Part shown: positions 8,701 through 11,311 of the stretch, in pieces
Position numbering within the stretch: the stretch's first letter is position 1
Layout: every line of letters begins with the position of its first letter
Position numbers and translations under genes: made by a program
Notes under the pieces: generated by a model
What the model saw: the letters and a program-made list of their open reading frames with translations, nothing else
What the model was told of the DNA's origin: nothing
The model's database searches: none
Assembly (NCBI GenBank): GCA_026770585.1
Contig: MU646325.1
Coordinates: forward strand, 1,291,444-1,302,754
Reading direction: 5' to 3'
Source: Baffinella frigidus
Taxonomy: Eukaryota; Cryptophyceae; Cryptomonadales; Baffinellaceae
Length of the DNA stretch: 11,311 bases

Positions 8701-11311
8701 AATCCTAAACCAACGGCTCCCATTCCCAGGAACGGGCAAGCGCGCCAACCCTGACTTGCCCGAGAACATCGTCATGATTCGCGCCATGTAAATCCCGAAC
8801 CCGAAAACCCGAAAACCGAAACCCGGGACCCGAAAGCCGAAAACTGAAAACCGGAAACTGGAAGCCGAAAACCGAAAACCGAAAACCGAAACCCAGAACC
8901 CGAAACCATGTACCCCCGAAACCATGTACCCGAAACCCCAACCCCCAAACCCCGAACCCCAAACCCCAAACCCCAACCCTCAAACCCCAAACCCCAAACC
9001 TGAAACGCTGTGTACCCGAAACCCGAAACCCGAAACCCGAAACCCGGAACCCGAGACCCTGAAACCTAAACCCTCAACCCTCAACCCGAAACTAGGTGCG
9101 ACTCGAACATCCCGAAGTTCCTCAAGGAGGACGTGATCCTCTTCAATGCAATCGTCAACGACTTGTTCCCGGGCGTCGACATCCCGAAGCAGGACACAGG
9201 GTACACACATCCTAACCCGAAACCCGAAACTCCGTGATGTTCCGCTCCATGACATCACCTTACTCACATCATCGTACGCCCTCTCTTGATGTGTTAAAGC
9301 ATCATTTCCCGCCCCGTAAAATCATCGTGGGCCCCTTACGCAGGGCGCTCCTGGTGATCATCCTTTGTAGCACAAAGGTCTCTTCATGTTAATAACATCA
9401 TCGTGGGCCCTCTCTCTCTCTGTATGTAATCATTACATGCCCCATAAAATTATTTCCCGCCCCGTAAAATCATCGCGGGCCCCTTTCGCAGGGCGCTCCT
9501 GGTGATGATCAAGCAGTGCCTCGAAAACGCGGGGCTGCAGGAGACCGAAGAGTACCTTTTGAAGGCCATCCAGCTCTACGAGGTGATCAAGCCAAAAACC
9601 CGAAACCTAAAAACCCGAAACCGGGAACCCAATCCCGAAACCCGAAACCCGAGAATGCCCGAAATCCCTGTTCCGAACATCAAAACCCGAGACGTCCTCG
9701 GCCCAAATCCGTCAACTTTGCATCTTCCGTCAACTTTACAAATCCGTCAACTTTGCATCTTTGACCCTAAATAAACCGTACCCGTTTTGGCAGGTTCTCG
9801 GGATCCGGTTCGGGGTGATGCAAGTCGGTCCGACCGGCGGTAAACCCCAACCCCCAAACCCCAAACCCCAAACCCTAAACCATAAGCCATAAACCCTGAA
9901 CACCCAACACTAAACACTAAACACTAAACACTAAACACTAAACACTAAACACAAAACACTAAACACTAAACACTAAACCAGGCGGGAAGACTACGATCGC
10001 CCTCTGCCTCGCTGAGGTTTCGGGTTTAGCGTTCAGGGTTTAGGGTTTGGGGTTTAGGAAACCAGGGAAACCCGAAACCAGAAACCTGGAACCCGAAAAC
10101 CAAAACCCGAAACCCGAAACCCTCTGACCACGAACCCCGAACCCAAACGCTACAACTTAAAACCCGAAACCTGAAAAACGAGAAACGAAAAACGAAAACG
10201 AAGACCGCAAAACGAAACTTTAAACCCGAAAACCGAAACCCGCATTCCTTCAACCCAAACCCCAAACCACAATCTCTACACCCTACACCCTACACCCTAC
10301 ACCCCACACCCTACACCCTCAACACTCAACACTAAACCCTAAAACCCCTAAACCAGGCGATGACTAAGCTGAGAGAGGAAGGGTCAGACGACATCGAGCA
10401 CCAGAAGGTGCACACCCTCAACCCTAAACCCTCAACCCTAAACCCTGAACCCTGAACCCTGAACCCTGAACCCTGACCCCCAAACCCGAGACCCTGGACC
10501 CTAGACCCTAGACCCTAAATCCTGAACCCTGAACCCTGAACCTTAACCCCAAACCTTAAACCACTAAACCCTAAACCCTAAACCCCTAAACCCTAAACCC
10601 TAAACCCTAAATCCTCAACCCTGAACCCCACACCCTGAACCCTGAACCCTGAACCCTAAACCCTACACCCTACACCCTAAACCCTAAACCCTAAACCCTA
10701 AACCCTAAACCTTAAAACGGTACTATCCTCAAGTTGACATCCCGGGTCCGCGGTACAAATTCGTTAGCGTGGTGACATAAAACCTTGAATAAACCCTGAA
10801 CCCGTACCTGTTTTGCAGGTGCACACGTACTGCTTCAACCCGAAGTCGATTTCGATGGGGGAGCTCTACGGGAATTACAACCTCATGACCAACGAATGGA
10901 CCGACGGCCTCGGGTACACCCTAACCCCTAAACCTGAACCCTAAACCCTGAACCCTCAACCCTAAACCCTAAACCCGAACCCCTCCCCAAGGATCAACCA
11001 TGCACCCTAGACCCTAGACCCTACAACCCAAGCCCTGAATCCCAAACTCCAAACCCTTAACCCTCAACCCTTTACCCAAAAACCCAAACCCCAACCCCCA
11101 AATCCTAAACCCCAAACCCCAAACCAGGTCAACAATCATCAGAAACGCAAACTCGGACCAGACCGACGACAAGAAGTAATCCCCAAACCCCAAACCCCAC
11201 ACCCCAAACCACAAACCCCAACCCCCCACCCCCAACCCCTTAACCCCAGACCCAAAATCGCAGACGCTCAACCCTAAATCACAAATCAGGTTTGTGGTCT
11301 TCGATGGGCCC
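117..11311 (+). CDS. axonemal dynein heavy chain, internal part (29 exons, gene continues on both sides)
   Basis: Dynein heavy chains are ATP-driven microtubule motors; axonemal forms drive flagellar bending. Splicing 117-181, 456-516, 1173-1256, 1891-1983, 2363-2412, 2656-2710, 3188-3274, 3561-3658, 4500-4622, 4886-4940, 5200-5296, 5553-5629, 5790-5829, 6233-6296, 6764-6800, 7074-7130, 7325-7409, 7669-7769, 7971-8036, 8314-8377, 8730-8787, 9096-9200, 9492-9582, 9794-9839, 9982-10016, 10357-10407, 10819-10913, 11128-11175 and 11290-11311 gives 670 codons without a stop. Visible in order: linker (about 1-270), AAA1 P-loop GPAGTGKT (302-309), Walker B CFDEFN (352-357), sensor [12 protein letters not shown] (401-411), AAA2 P-loop GPTGGGKT (583-590), AAA2 Walker B FVVFDGP (664-670). 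Whole heavy chains have roughly 4000-4500 residues, so this is about a seventh. Introns are phase 0 (14), 1 (5) and 2 (9). The inner-arm, single-headed assignment is an inference from motif wording. All junctions were chosen by GT-AG rule plus protein continuity. Confidence 0.93.
182..455 (+). repeat. intron 1: telomere-like repeats around a foldback element
   Basis: It begins gtaacccctaacccctaaaccc, ends ccgaaaccag, and is telomere-like on both sides. The middle (about 240-360) is unlike the repeats, AT-richer, and contains the nested inverted repeats described separately. Confidence 0.8.
289..357. repeat. 69-bp foldback element with two nested inverted repeats
   Basis: The outer arms CATTACGGCTA (289-299) and TAGCCGTAATG (347-357) are perfect 11-bp inverted repeats. 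Inside them TGGAAATT (307-314) pairs with AATTTCCA (332-339). The arms are separated by about equal gaps, so the whole can fold as one interrupted hairpin. It could be a small MITE-like element or a structured RNA segment of intron 1; no coding sequence is seen. Confidence 0.7.
456..516 (+). CDS. exon 2: linker hallmark [20 protein letters not shown]
   Basis: Residues 22-42. [11 protein letters not shown] is one of the most conserved strings in the dynein linker. The acceptor accag|gttc and donor cag|gttcga keep frame with exons 1 and 3. An almost identical second copy lies at 724-783; this first copy is chosen because it has an AG acceptor directly before it and the other does not. Confidence 0.9.
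541..606 (+). repeat. CCCTACA heptamer array
   Basis: About nine identical CCCTACA units in a row, a uniform variant of CCCTAAA. The lack of other variants inside points to recent local expansion. Confidence 0.9.
724..788 (+). pseudogene. duplicate of exon 2 without an acceptor
   Basis: Bases 724-783 match exon 2 (457-516) with one change, a silent GTT to GTC in valine, and the following donor GTTCGA is also copied. Directly before it stands aaacta rather than an AG acceptor, so it is probably not spliced in. Near identity means a recent duplication or conversion. Confidence 0.85.
1173..1256 (+). CDS. exon 3: linker segment starting [13 protein letters not shown]
   Basis: Residues 43-70 (28 codons, phase 0 on both sides). 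The AVQPHxxKCFD wording follows the [11 protein letters not shown] block in dynein linkers. Acceptor aacag|gcag; donor aag|gtcgga. A damaged echo of its last codons sits in the next intron at 1321-1342. Confidence 0.9.
1257..1349 (+). repeat. intron 3 start: G-strand telomere-like run plus echo of exon 3 tail
   Basis: From 1261 to 1320 the sequence is TTTGGG/TTTAGGG-like, the opposite orientation to most introns. It is followed at 1321-1342 by gcacacgcagtctcccatcg, a mutated copy of the exon 3 tail gcacaagcagtctcccgtca (1235-1254). CCCTAAA-type repeat then runs on. Confidence 0.75.
1510..1575 (+). pseudogene. exon 4 copy A (open, no donor)
   Basis: It has the acceptor cgccag and an open frame resembling [19 protein letters not shown], but after acgcta the similarity to the working exon ends and no donor follows. 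It lacks the [10 protein letters not shown] end. Confidence 0.85.
1590..1628. repeat. 10-bp tandem array ttctagaacg with heat-shock-element-like spacing
   Basis: Four units, ttctagaacg / ttctaggacg / ttccagaacg / ttgtagaac, each with a TTCnnGAA-type palindrome. The pattern meets the spacing of heat-shock factor sites, but lies in an intron between dead exon copies, so the resemblance may be chance. Confidence 0.5.
1695..1760 (+). pseudogene. exon 4 copy B with stop codon
   Basis: It has the acceptor cgccag and matches copy C closely, but TAC (Tyr) is TAA at 1722-1724, and the copy breaks off at acgcta as in copy A. It shares downstream sequence (ggttaatg.gggcacacg) with copy A, so A and B were duplicated as a unit of about 190 bp. 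Confidence 0.88.
1772..1796. repeat. perfect 9-bp hairpin
   Basis: CGGATAGCG (1772-1780), a 7-base loop, and CGCTATCCG (1788-1796). Outside it GGTTAA recurs on both sides. It marks a junction inside the exon 4 duplication unit. Confidence 0.75.
1891..1983 (+). CDS. exon 4 (third of three copies): linker segment with [13 protein letters not shown]
   Basis: Residues 71-101, 31 codons, phase 0. It corresponds to the linker stretch where dyneins read ..MxSxEGExV.. before the VEDWL block. Of three copies (1510, 1695, 1891) only this one has an open frame, an acceptor (cgccag) and a clear donor (gag|gtaacc), and it alone reaches [10 protein letters not shown], which leads into exon 5. Confidence 0.85.
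1984..2362 (+). repeat. intron 4: mixed telomere-variant repeats
   Basis: It starts gtaaccaaaccctgaag and is made of CCCTAAA, CCCCAAA and CCCTCAA (2217-2252) runs, with a less regular middle (2090-2200). No exon echo was recognised. Confidence 0.8.
2363..2412 (+). CDS. exon 5: linker [17 protein letters not shown]
   Basis: Residues 102-118. VExWLxxLExxM is the linker helix found in all axonemal heavy chains. Acceptor acacag|gttg, donor ccg|gtccct, phase 2. The donor-side sequence GGTCCCTCTC is repeated, with one change, at the start of exon 6. Confidence 0.9.
2413..2655 (+). repeat. intron 5: telomere-variant repeat flanked by a 10-bp direct repeat
   Basis: CCCCAAA, CCCTAAA and CCCTCAA variants fill the intron. 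GGTCCCTCTC at 2412-2421 (donor side) and GGGCCCTCTC at 2655-2664 (acceptor side) match at 9 of 10 bases. Confidence 0.8.
2656..2710 (+). CDS. exon 6: linker [18 protein letters not shown]
   Basis: Residues 118-136. It completes the split arginine and ends in the tryptophan that dyneins have just before VLxxPGQ. Acceptor accag|ggcc; donor tgg|gtcaac, phase 0. A damaged copy of its last codons and donor is at 2796-2833. Confidence 0.88.
2711..3187 (+). repeat. intron 6: telomere-variant repeats with an echo of the exon 6 end
   Basis: CCCTAAA, CCCTGAA and CCCCAAA variants. Around 2941-3000 lies a degenerate G-strand stretch (ggatgtatggtttt...gagggt). The echo at 2796-2833 is described separately. 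Confidence 0.8.
2796..2833 (+). pseudogene. echo of exon 6 tail and donor
   Basis: cgcgtgaggcacgtgtgg|gtgaa corresponds to cgcgtgcggcacgaatgg|gtcaa of exon 6 (2693-2710) and its donor. The copied intron start (cccacacc) shows that exon tail, donor and the first intron bases were copied together. Confidence 0.8.
3188..3274 (+). CDS. exon 7: linker [22 protein letters not shown]
   Basis: Residues 137-165 (29 codons, phase 0). It matches the dynein linker block WVLDHPGQVVLTxxQIxWTxxVExA. Acceptor attcag|gtgc; donor ttg|gtcacg. Reading straight through the donor gives a few codons and then proline-rich repeat translation, so the donor is set by homology at DGQL. Confidence 0.9.
3275..3560 (+). 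repeat. intron 7: C-strand to G-strand switch
   Basis: CCCCAAA/CCCTACA repeats (3286-3360) turn at about 3361 into GTAGGGTGTAGGG and TTTAGGG (3363-3401), then a short non-repeat stretch (3402-3437), then C-strand repeats again. The turn makes an inverted repeat able to fold. Confidence 0.75.
3561..3658 (+). CDS. exon 8: linker segment [20 protein letters not shown]
   Basis: Residues 166-198. The acceptor is acacag|gtgc and the donor is accaa|gtaacc (phase 2), so the apparent in-frame TAA at the end is intronic. The next codon, AA|G lysine, is completed by exon 9 to give LTKLQRGAM as in other dyneins. Two decayed copies of the tail lie downstream in intron 8. Confidence 0.88.
3675..3850 (+). 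repeat. GGAATTGGAGC minisatellite, block 1 (unit about 30 bp)
   Basis: Six units with core gggaattggagc and spacer ttccttcatatttgaccgg. Further blocks of the same unit are at about 3978-4061, 4111-4183 and 4334-4399, and a single diverged unit is in intron 11 (5471-5499). Confidence 0.88.
3853..3916 (+). pseudogene. decayed copy 1 of exon 8 tail
   Basis: It covers YDQTVAxLAH..ALVRGxLT with several changes and keeps an ag|gtga donor. No convincing AG acceptor precedes it except aaag. Position in intron 8 and shared poly-C/minisatellite that follow show tandem duplication. Confidence 0.85.
4062..4096 (+). pseudogene. decayed copy 2 of exon 8 tail
   Basis: It covers only [10 protein letters not shown] with CCCCAG|GTTAAC at the end, again followed by a C run and the minisatellite. 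This is the third repeat of the exon-tail unit. Confidence 0.85.
4202..4241 (+). mobile_element. 40-bp element with AAGTTGAC / GTCAACTT ends, copy 1
   Basis: Perfect 8-bp terminal inverted repeats bound a core with ctggg and ccggtaca. The flanking cgactattctt is shared with copy 2 at 4446-4485, so the 52-bp segments 4190-4241 and 4434-4485 are duplicates of each other. It is too short to code for anything; a non-autonomous element or a structured element is possible. Confidence 0.65.
4287..4321 (+). pseudogene. copy 1 of exon 9 start
   Basis: The acceptor caccag|gctg and the first codons [11 protein letters not shown] match exon 9, after which it runs into aaagtgtaccgagaattggagc (minisatellite). 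A spliceosome could use this acceptor, but the product would not reach the exon 9 body. Confidence 0.85.
4401..4429 (+). pseudogene. copy 2 of exon 9 start, with deletion
   Basis: ctgcagcctggtgtggcgcg and ctcatcacg resemble ctgcagcgtggcgcgatggtggcgctgatcacg of exon 9 with an internal deletion. It directly precedes the second 40-bp element. Confidence 0.7.
4446..4485 (+). mobile_element. 40-bp AAGTTGAC element, copy 2
   Basis: Identical to copy 1 except for one base (tacaaat instead of tacaaaa). It lies 14 bases before the exon 9 acceptor. Confidence 0.65.
4500..4622 (+). CDS. exon 9: linker [23 protein letters not shown] to NWQMRI
   Basis: Residues 198-239, the longest exon. [21 protein letters not shown] is a highly conserved linker string close to AAA1. 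Acceptor atcag|gctg, donor atccg|gtgcga, phase 2. The donor was placed so that ATC CG|G TAC TAC TGG restores IRYYW, the dynein LRYYW motif; reading on instead gives CDW and a repeat. Two partial copies of its first codons precede it in intron 8. Confidence 0.9.
4623..4885 (+). repeat. intron 9: G-strand then C-strand telomere repeats, head to head
   Basis: After the donor-side echo gtgcgactggg come TGTAGGG and TTTAGGG runs (4632-4718), switching at about 4719 to CCCTGAA/CCCTACA/CCCTAAA up to the acceptor. Such a head-to-head order is what a fusion of two telomere ends looks like. Confidence 0.85.
4886..4940 (+). CDS. exon 10: linker end, [18 protein letters not shown]
   Basis: Residues 239-257. 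It matches the RYYWE..... segment at the linker/AAA1 boundary. Acceptor cgcag|gtac, donor cag|gttgac, phase 0. Its first 11 bases are echoed (9 of 11) immediately after the preceding donor. Confidence 0.9.
5200..5296 (+). CDS. exon 11: AAA1 entry, [27 protein letters not shown]
   Basis: Residues 258-290. It equals the dynein block F.YGYEYLG...RLVITPLTDRCYxTL that leads into AAA1. Acceptor aaaag|gtga is unusually purine-rich; donor acgg|gttgac, phase 1. The glycine G|GT is completed in exon 12 to read LTGAL. Confidence 0.93.
5411..5436 (+). pseudogene. truncated echo of the AAA1 P-loop coding segment
   Basis: cccggccgggccgccgggaa then gagacc aligns with 5581-5616 of exon 12 (cccggctgggcctgcgggga, ccgggaagac, ggagacc) with a deletion of about 10 bases. 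It lies upstream of the real exon in its intron. Confidence 0.65.
5471..5499 (+). repeat. single diverged GGAATTGGAGC unit
   Basis: ggaattagagccatcccttc plus aaaaatgac matches the intron 8 minisatellite unit ggaattggagccgttccttc plus atatttgac. It shows that the unit is dispersed and not confined to one array. Confidence 0.7.
5553..5629 (+). CDS. exon 12: AAA1 P-loop, [19 protein letters not shown]
   Basis: Residues 290-315. [14 protein letters not shown] is the Walker A motif of AAA1, the main ATP-hydrolysing site of dynein; the catalytic lysine is residue 308. Acceptor ttag|gtgc, donor ttg|gtacac, phase 0. A truncated echo of the motif lies in the preceding intron at 5411-5436. Confidence 0.95.
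5630..5789 (+). repeat. intron 12: CCCTCAA, CCCTAAA and CCCTGAA repeat
   Basis: It begins gtacaccctacaccctgaac, so the repeat starts in register at the donor T. It contains a uniform CCCTCAA run (5694-5728). Nothing else is seen. Confidence 0.85.
5790..5829 (+). CDS. exon 13: AAA1, [14 protein letters not shown]
   Basis: Residues 316-329. It matches AKALGxxCVVFNCSD that follows the P-loop in dynein AAA1. Acceptor acacag|gcga, donor tgcg|gtccgc, phase 1. A cysteine doublet (CCVVF) replaces the more usual single cysteine. Confidence 0.92.
5830..6232 (+). repeat. intron 13: CCCTAAA arrays and degenerate repeat
   Basis: Clean CCCTAAA and CACTAAA units (5842-5945) are followed by an increasingly degenerate part (6010-6230) with gtaaaacgtaaa-like changes. 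No echo of an exon was recognised. Confidence 0.8.
6233..6296 (+). CDS. exon 14: AAA1, [21 protein letters not shown]
   Basis: Residues 329-350, the dynein block LDYKxMGxFFxGLAxxGAW. Acceptor cccag|gaga; donor gtg|gtaaac, phase 2. The donor runs directly into a perfect CCCTAAA array, and a decayed copy of its tail with a stop is at 6466-6502. Confidence 0.93.
6297..6763 (+). repeat. intron 14: perfect CCCTAAA array starting at the donor, with exon echo
   Basis: The donor gtg|gtaaaccctaaaccc leads directly into about eight perfect telomere heptamers (6298-6353), the cleanest array here. Degenerate CCCTACA/CCCCAAA variants follow after the exon 14 echo. Confidence 0.88.
6466..6502 (+). pseudogene. 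echo of exon 14 tail with stop
   Basis: gaaagttcttgaaggggctc, then gcgcagtgaggcgcgtg, copies the exon 14 end and is followed by the same donor bases gtaaa. TGC (Cys) has become TGA at 6492-6494. Confidence 0.88.
6764..6800 (+). CDS. exon 15: AAA1 Walker [13 protein letters not shown]
   Basis: Residues 350-362. CFDEFNRI contains the AAA1 Walker B acidic pair (D354, E355) needed for ATP hydrolysis. At 37 nt it is the second-shortest exon. Acceptor accag|ggct restores W-A-C-F across the split tryptophan; donor gag|gtatac, phase 0. Confidence 0.94.
6801..7073 (+). repeat. intron 15: repeat including a copy of its own start
   Basis: The first part reads gtatacccctaacccccata with further cccataatccat units. 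At 6951-6992, gtggag|gtatacccctaac... repeats the last exon codons (GTTGAG) and intron start of 6795-6835. Confidence 0.8.
7074..7130 (+). CDS. exon 16: AAA1, [19 protein letters not shown]
   Basis: Residues 363-381. VLSVVAQQI follows Walker B in all axonemal dyneins. Acceptor cacag|gtgc, donor gcgg|gtcaac, phase 0. Confidence 0.93.
7131..7324 (+). repeat. intron 16: CCCTGAA/CCCTAAA/CCCTACA repeat
   Basis: Telomere-type variants with decay toward the acceptor. Nothing else is seen. Confidence 0.85.
7325..7409 (+). CDS. exon 17: AAA1 sensor [13 protein letters not shown]
   Basis: Residues 382-410. [26 protein letters not shown] carries the sensor I asparagine (N405). Acceptor acag|gtgt, donor gccg|gtttca, phase 1. 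The frame stays open beyond the donor only because the intron repeat lacks stops here; homology places the splice inside the YAGR motif. Confidence 0.94.
7410..7668 (+). repeat. intron 17: CCCTACA and CCCCAAA repeat plus non-repeat tail
   Basis: CCCTACA units (7425-7470), then CCCCAAA units (7490-7560), then about 60 bases without clear repeat, ending in a run of nine C and cttggcag. It stays open in one frame for long because these variants contain no stop triplets. Confidence 0.8.
7669..7769 (+). CDS. exon 18: AAA1, [20 protein letters not shown]
   Basis: Residues 410-443. [36 protein letters not shown] is the most diagnostic stretch of axonemal dynein AAA1. The acceptor ggcag|ggcg follows the best pyrimidine tract in the window (a run of nine C); donor gag|gtattc, phase 0. 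[17 protein letters not shown] resembles inner-arm more than outer-arm chains, as recalled. Confidence 0.95.
7770..7970 (+). repeat. intron 18: CCCTAAA array
   Basis: A clean CCCTAAA run (about 7808-7871) is followed by CCCCAAA variants. Nothing else is seen. Confidence 0.85.
7971..8036 (+). CDS. exon 19: AAA1 small domain, [20 protein letters not shown]
   Basis: Residues 444-465. It matches GFxxAKxLxxKMxxLYKLxSEQ of AAA1. Acceptor cgcag|gggt, donor cag|gtccca, phase 0. An echo at 8099-8160 carries this exon tail joined directly to the first codons of exon 20. Confidence 0.93.
8051..8092 (-). mobile_element. AAGTTGAC element, copy 3, reverse orientation
   Basis: AAAGTTGA ... TCAACTTT bound 42 bases. 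Read on the minus strand, the core (tgggcccgtggtacgaa) lines up with tgggtttccggtacaaa of the intron 8 copies, so it is the same family inserted in the other direction. Confidence 0.65.
8099..8160 (+). pseudogene. echo of exon 19 end joined directly to exon 20 start
   Basis: gaccaagctgtacaagctcg ... gagcag equals the exon 19 end, and without any intron it continues gtttcgccgcagcc, the first 14 bases of exon 20 (one change), before ending in tcctaaatcc. It preserves the uninterrupted SEQ-VSPQP coding order. Confidence 0.88.
8314..8377 (+). CDS. exon 20: AAA1 end, [17 protein letters not shown]
   Basis: Residues 466-487. HYDFGxRAxKSVLVxAG is the conserved end of AAA1. Acceptor cccag|gtgt, donor gcag|gtccct, phase 1. 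Confidence 0.94.
8378..8729 (+). repeat. intron 20: CCCTAAA-type repeat
   Basis: Starts gtccctaatcaaaccctaat and is CCCTAAA with CCCTTAA and CCCTGAA variants almost to the acceptor, ending in a short unrelated piece (acggctcccattcccag). No exon echo was recognised. Confidence 0.85.
8730..8787 (+). CDS. exon 21: AAA1-AAA2 connection, [17 protein letters not shown]
   Basis: Residues 487-506. KRxNPDLxExxVLIRALRDSNxPKF is the expected sequence between AAA1 and AAA2. Acceptor cccag|gaac; donor cat|gtaaat, phase 2, with the methionine codon AT|G completed by exon 22. Confidence 0.9.
8788..9095 (+). repeat. intron 21: CCCGAAA-type repeat
   Basis: Dominated by CCGAAAA/CCCGAAA and CCCCAAA variants, a different mutation class from the CCCTAAA introns (T to G). 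Two gaaaccatgtaccc copies lie at about 8902-8936. Because these variants lack stops, several long apparent frames exist on both strands, none of them credible. Confidence 0.85.
9096..9200 (+). CDS. exon 22: [20 protein letters not shown] and DLFPGVDIP
   Basis: Residues 506-541. DSNxPKFLxxDxxLFxxIxxDLFPGV is conserved in inner-arm dyneins. A cysteine takes the place of the usual arginine before DSN. Acceptor ctag|gtgc; donor acagg|gtacac, phase 2. Confidence 0.9.
9201..9491 (+). repeat. intron 22: non-telomeric intron with a tandem duplication
   Basis: Apart from about 25 repeat-like bases near 9212-9228 this intron lacks telomere repeat. A unit of about 148 bp is tandemly duplicated: catttcccgccccgtaaaat at 9303 recurs at 9451, and both copies reach the exon 23 acceptor and first codons. 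Confidence 0.85.
9299..9360 (+). pseudogene. upstream copy of exon 23 acceptor and first codons
   Basis: gcccgttacg-like pyrimidine/purine stretch, cgcag|ggcgctcctggtgatcatc: the same acceptor and ALLVMI-type start as exon 23. It then reads into unrelated sequence with stops. It could act as a competing 3' splice site. Confidence 0.8.
9492..9582 (+). CDS. exon 23: pre-AAA2 helix, [16 protein letters not shown]
   Basis: Residues 541-571, ending KAIQLYE, as in the xxKxxQLYExxxVRHGxMxVGPTGGGKT lead-in to AAA2. Acceptor cgcag|ggcg, donor gag|gtgatc, phase 0. An upstream copy of the acceptor and first codons at 9299-9360 offers an alternative but non-productive start. Confidence 0.87.
9583..9793 (+). 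repeat. intron 23: CCCGAAA repeat then AAGTTGAC-type repeats
   Basis: The first half is CCCGAAA variant repeat. From 9706 there are three aatccgtcaactttg-like units, then aataaaccgtacccgttttg and the acceptor gcag. Confidence 0.8.
9706..9760 (+). repeat. three tandem CCGTCAACTTT units
   Basis: ccgtcaactt occurs at 9709, 9727 and 9744, the first and third within aaatccgtcaactttgcatc. They equal the right end of the 40-bp element (tacaaatccgtcaactt) without its left end. Confidence 0.75.
9794..9839 (+). CDS. exon 24: AAA2 lead-in, [15 protein letters not shown]
   Basis: Residues 572-587, the first half of the AAA2 P-loop. Acceptor ttggcag|gttc, donor ggcg|gtaaac, phase 1. The P-loop is split by the intron between its glycines and rejoined as GPTGGGKT. 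Confidence 0.93.
9840..9981 (+). repeat. intron 24: CCCCAAA repeat and AACACTA array
   Basis: It starts gtaaaccccaacccccaaac and becomes a nearly uniform AACACTA (CACTAAA) heptamer array from 9907 to 9977, a one-base variant of CCCTAAA that has expanded up to the acceptor. Confidence 0.88.
9982..10016 (+). CDS. exon 25: AAA2 P-loop second half, [11 protein letters not shown]
   Basis: Residues 587-598, with the Walker A lysine of AAA2 (residue 589). At 35 nt it is the shortest exon. Acceptor accag|gcgg; donor gag|gtttcg, phase 0. Confidence 0.92.
10017..10356 (+). repeat. intron 25: G-strand then C-strand repeat, CCCTACA near the acceptor
   Basis: TTTAGGG-type units (10017-10058) come right after the donor, then CCCGAAA-type C-strand repeat, a degenerate aaaacgaaa stretch (10175-10220) and a CCCTACA run (10277-10318). 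Confidence 0.85.
10357..10407 (+). CDS. exon 26: AAA2, [17 protein letters not shown]
   Basis: Residues 599-615, a variable AAA2 segment between the P-loop and the NPKS motif; assigned from the open frame, the flanking splice sites (accag|gcga, aag|gtgcac) and phase 0 continuity, less from sequence identity. Confidence 0.85.
10408..10818 (+). repeat. intron 26: telomere repeat flanked by GTGCACAC direct repeats
   Basis: CCCTGAA, CCCTAGA and CCCTAAA arrays (10416-10712), then a decayed 40-bp element (10722-10766) and an acceptor region aataaaccctgaacccgtacctgttttgcag. GTGCACAC at 10408-10415 and 10819-10826 is a perfect repeat across the intron. Confidence 0.88.
10722..10766 (+). mobile_element. 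AAGTTGAC element, copy 4, right end decayed
   Basis: actatcctcaagttgacatc and ggtccgcggtacaaattcgt align with actattcttaagttgacatg and ggtttccggtacaaatccgt of intron 8. The right terminal repeat has mutated, so it no longer forms a perfect inverted pair. Confidence 0.65.
10819..10913 (+). CDS. exon 27: AAA2, [12 protein letters not shown] and NEWTDG
   Basis: Residues 616-647. NPKxxxMGxLYGxxDxxTxEWTDG is a dynein AAA2 signature. Acceptor tttgcag|gtgc, donor cgg|gtacac, phase 2. The first eight bases, GTGCACAC, are identical to the first eight of the preceding intron. Confidence 0.95.
10914..11127 (+). repeat. intron 27: CCCTAAA/CCCTAGA/CCCCAAA repeat
   Basis: Begins gtacaccctaacccctaaac in register at the donor. 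Near 10989-11004, aaggatcaaccatgc weakly resembles the exon 28 start aggtcaacaatcat and may be a decayed echo. Otherwise only repeat. Confidence 0.75.
11128..11175 (+). CDS. exon 28: AAA2, [16 protein letters not shown]
   Basis: Residues 647-663, the segment between EWTDG and the Walker B of AAA2. Acceptor accag|gtca restores the glycine split; donor gaa|gtaatc, phase 2, so the in-frame TAA at 11177 is intronic. Confidence 0.88.
11290..11311 (+). CDS. exon 29 (cut by window end): AAA2 Walker B, FVVFDGP
   Basis: Residues 663-670. KW..FDGPVDAxWIENMN is the universal dynein sequence here, so FVVFDGP is the AAA2 Walker B start. Acceptor atcag|gttt. The window stops inside the exon. Confidence 0.9.

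Noticed and set aside
8677-8990. Overlapping minus-strand open frames rich in Gly, Phe and Val
   Set aside because: They are translations of the G-strand of CCCGAAA/CCCCAAA repeats in introns 20-21, present in three overlapping frames and without any domain; the plus-strand exons explain the locus.
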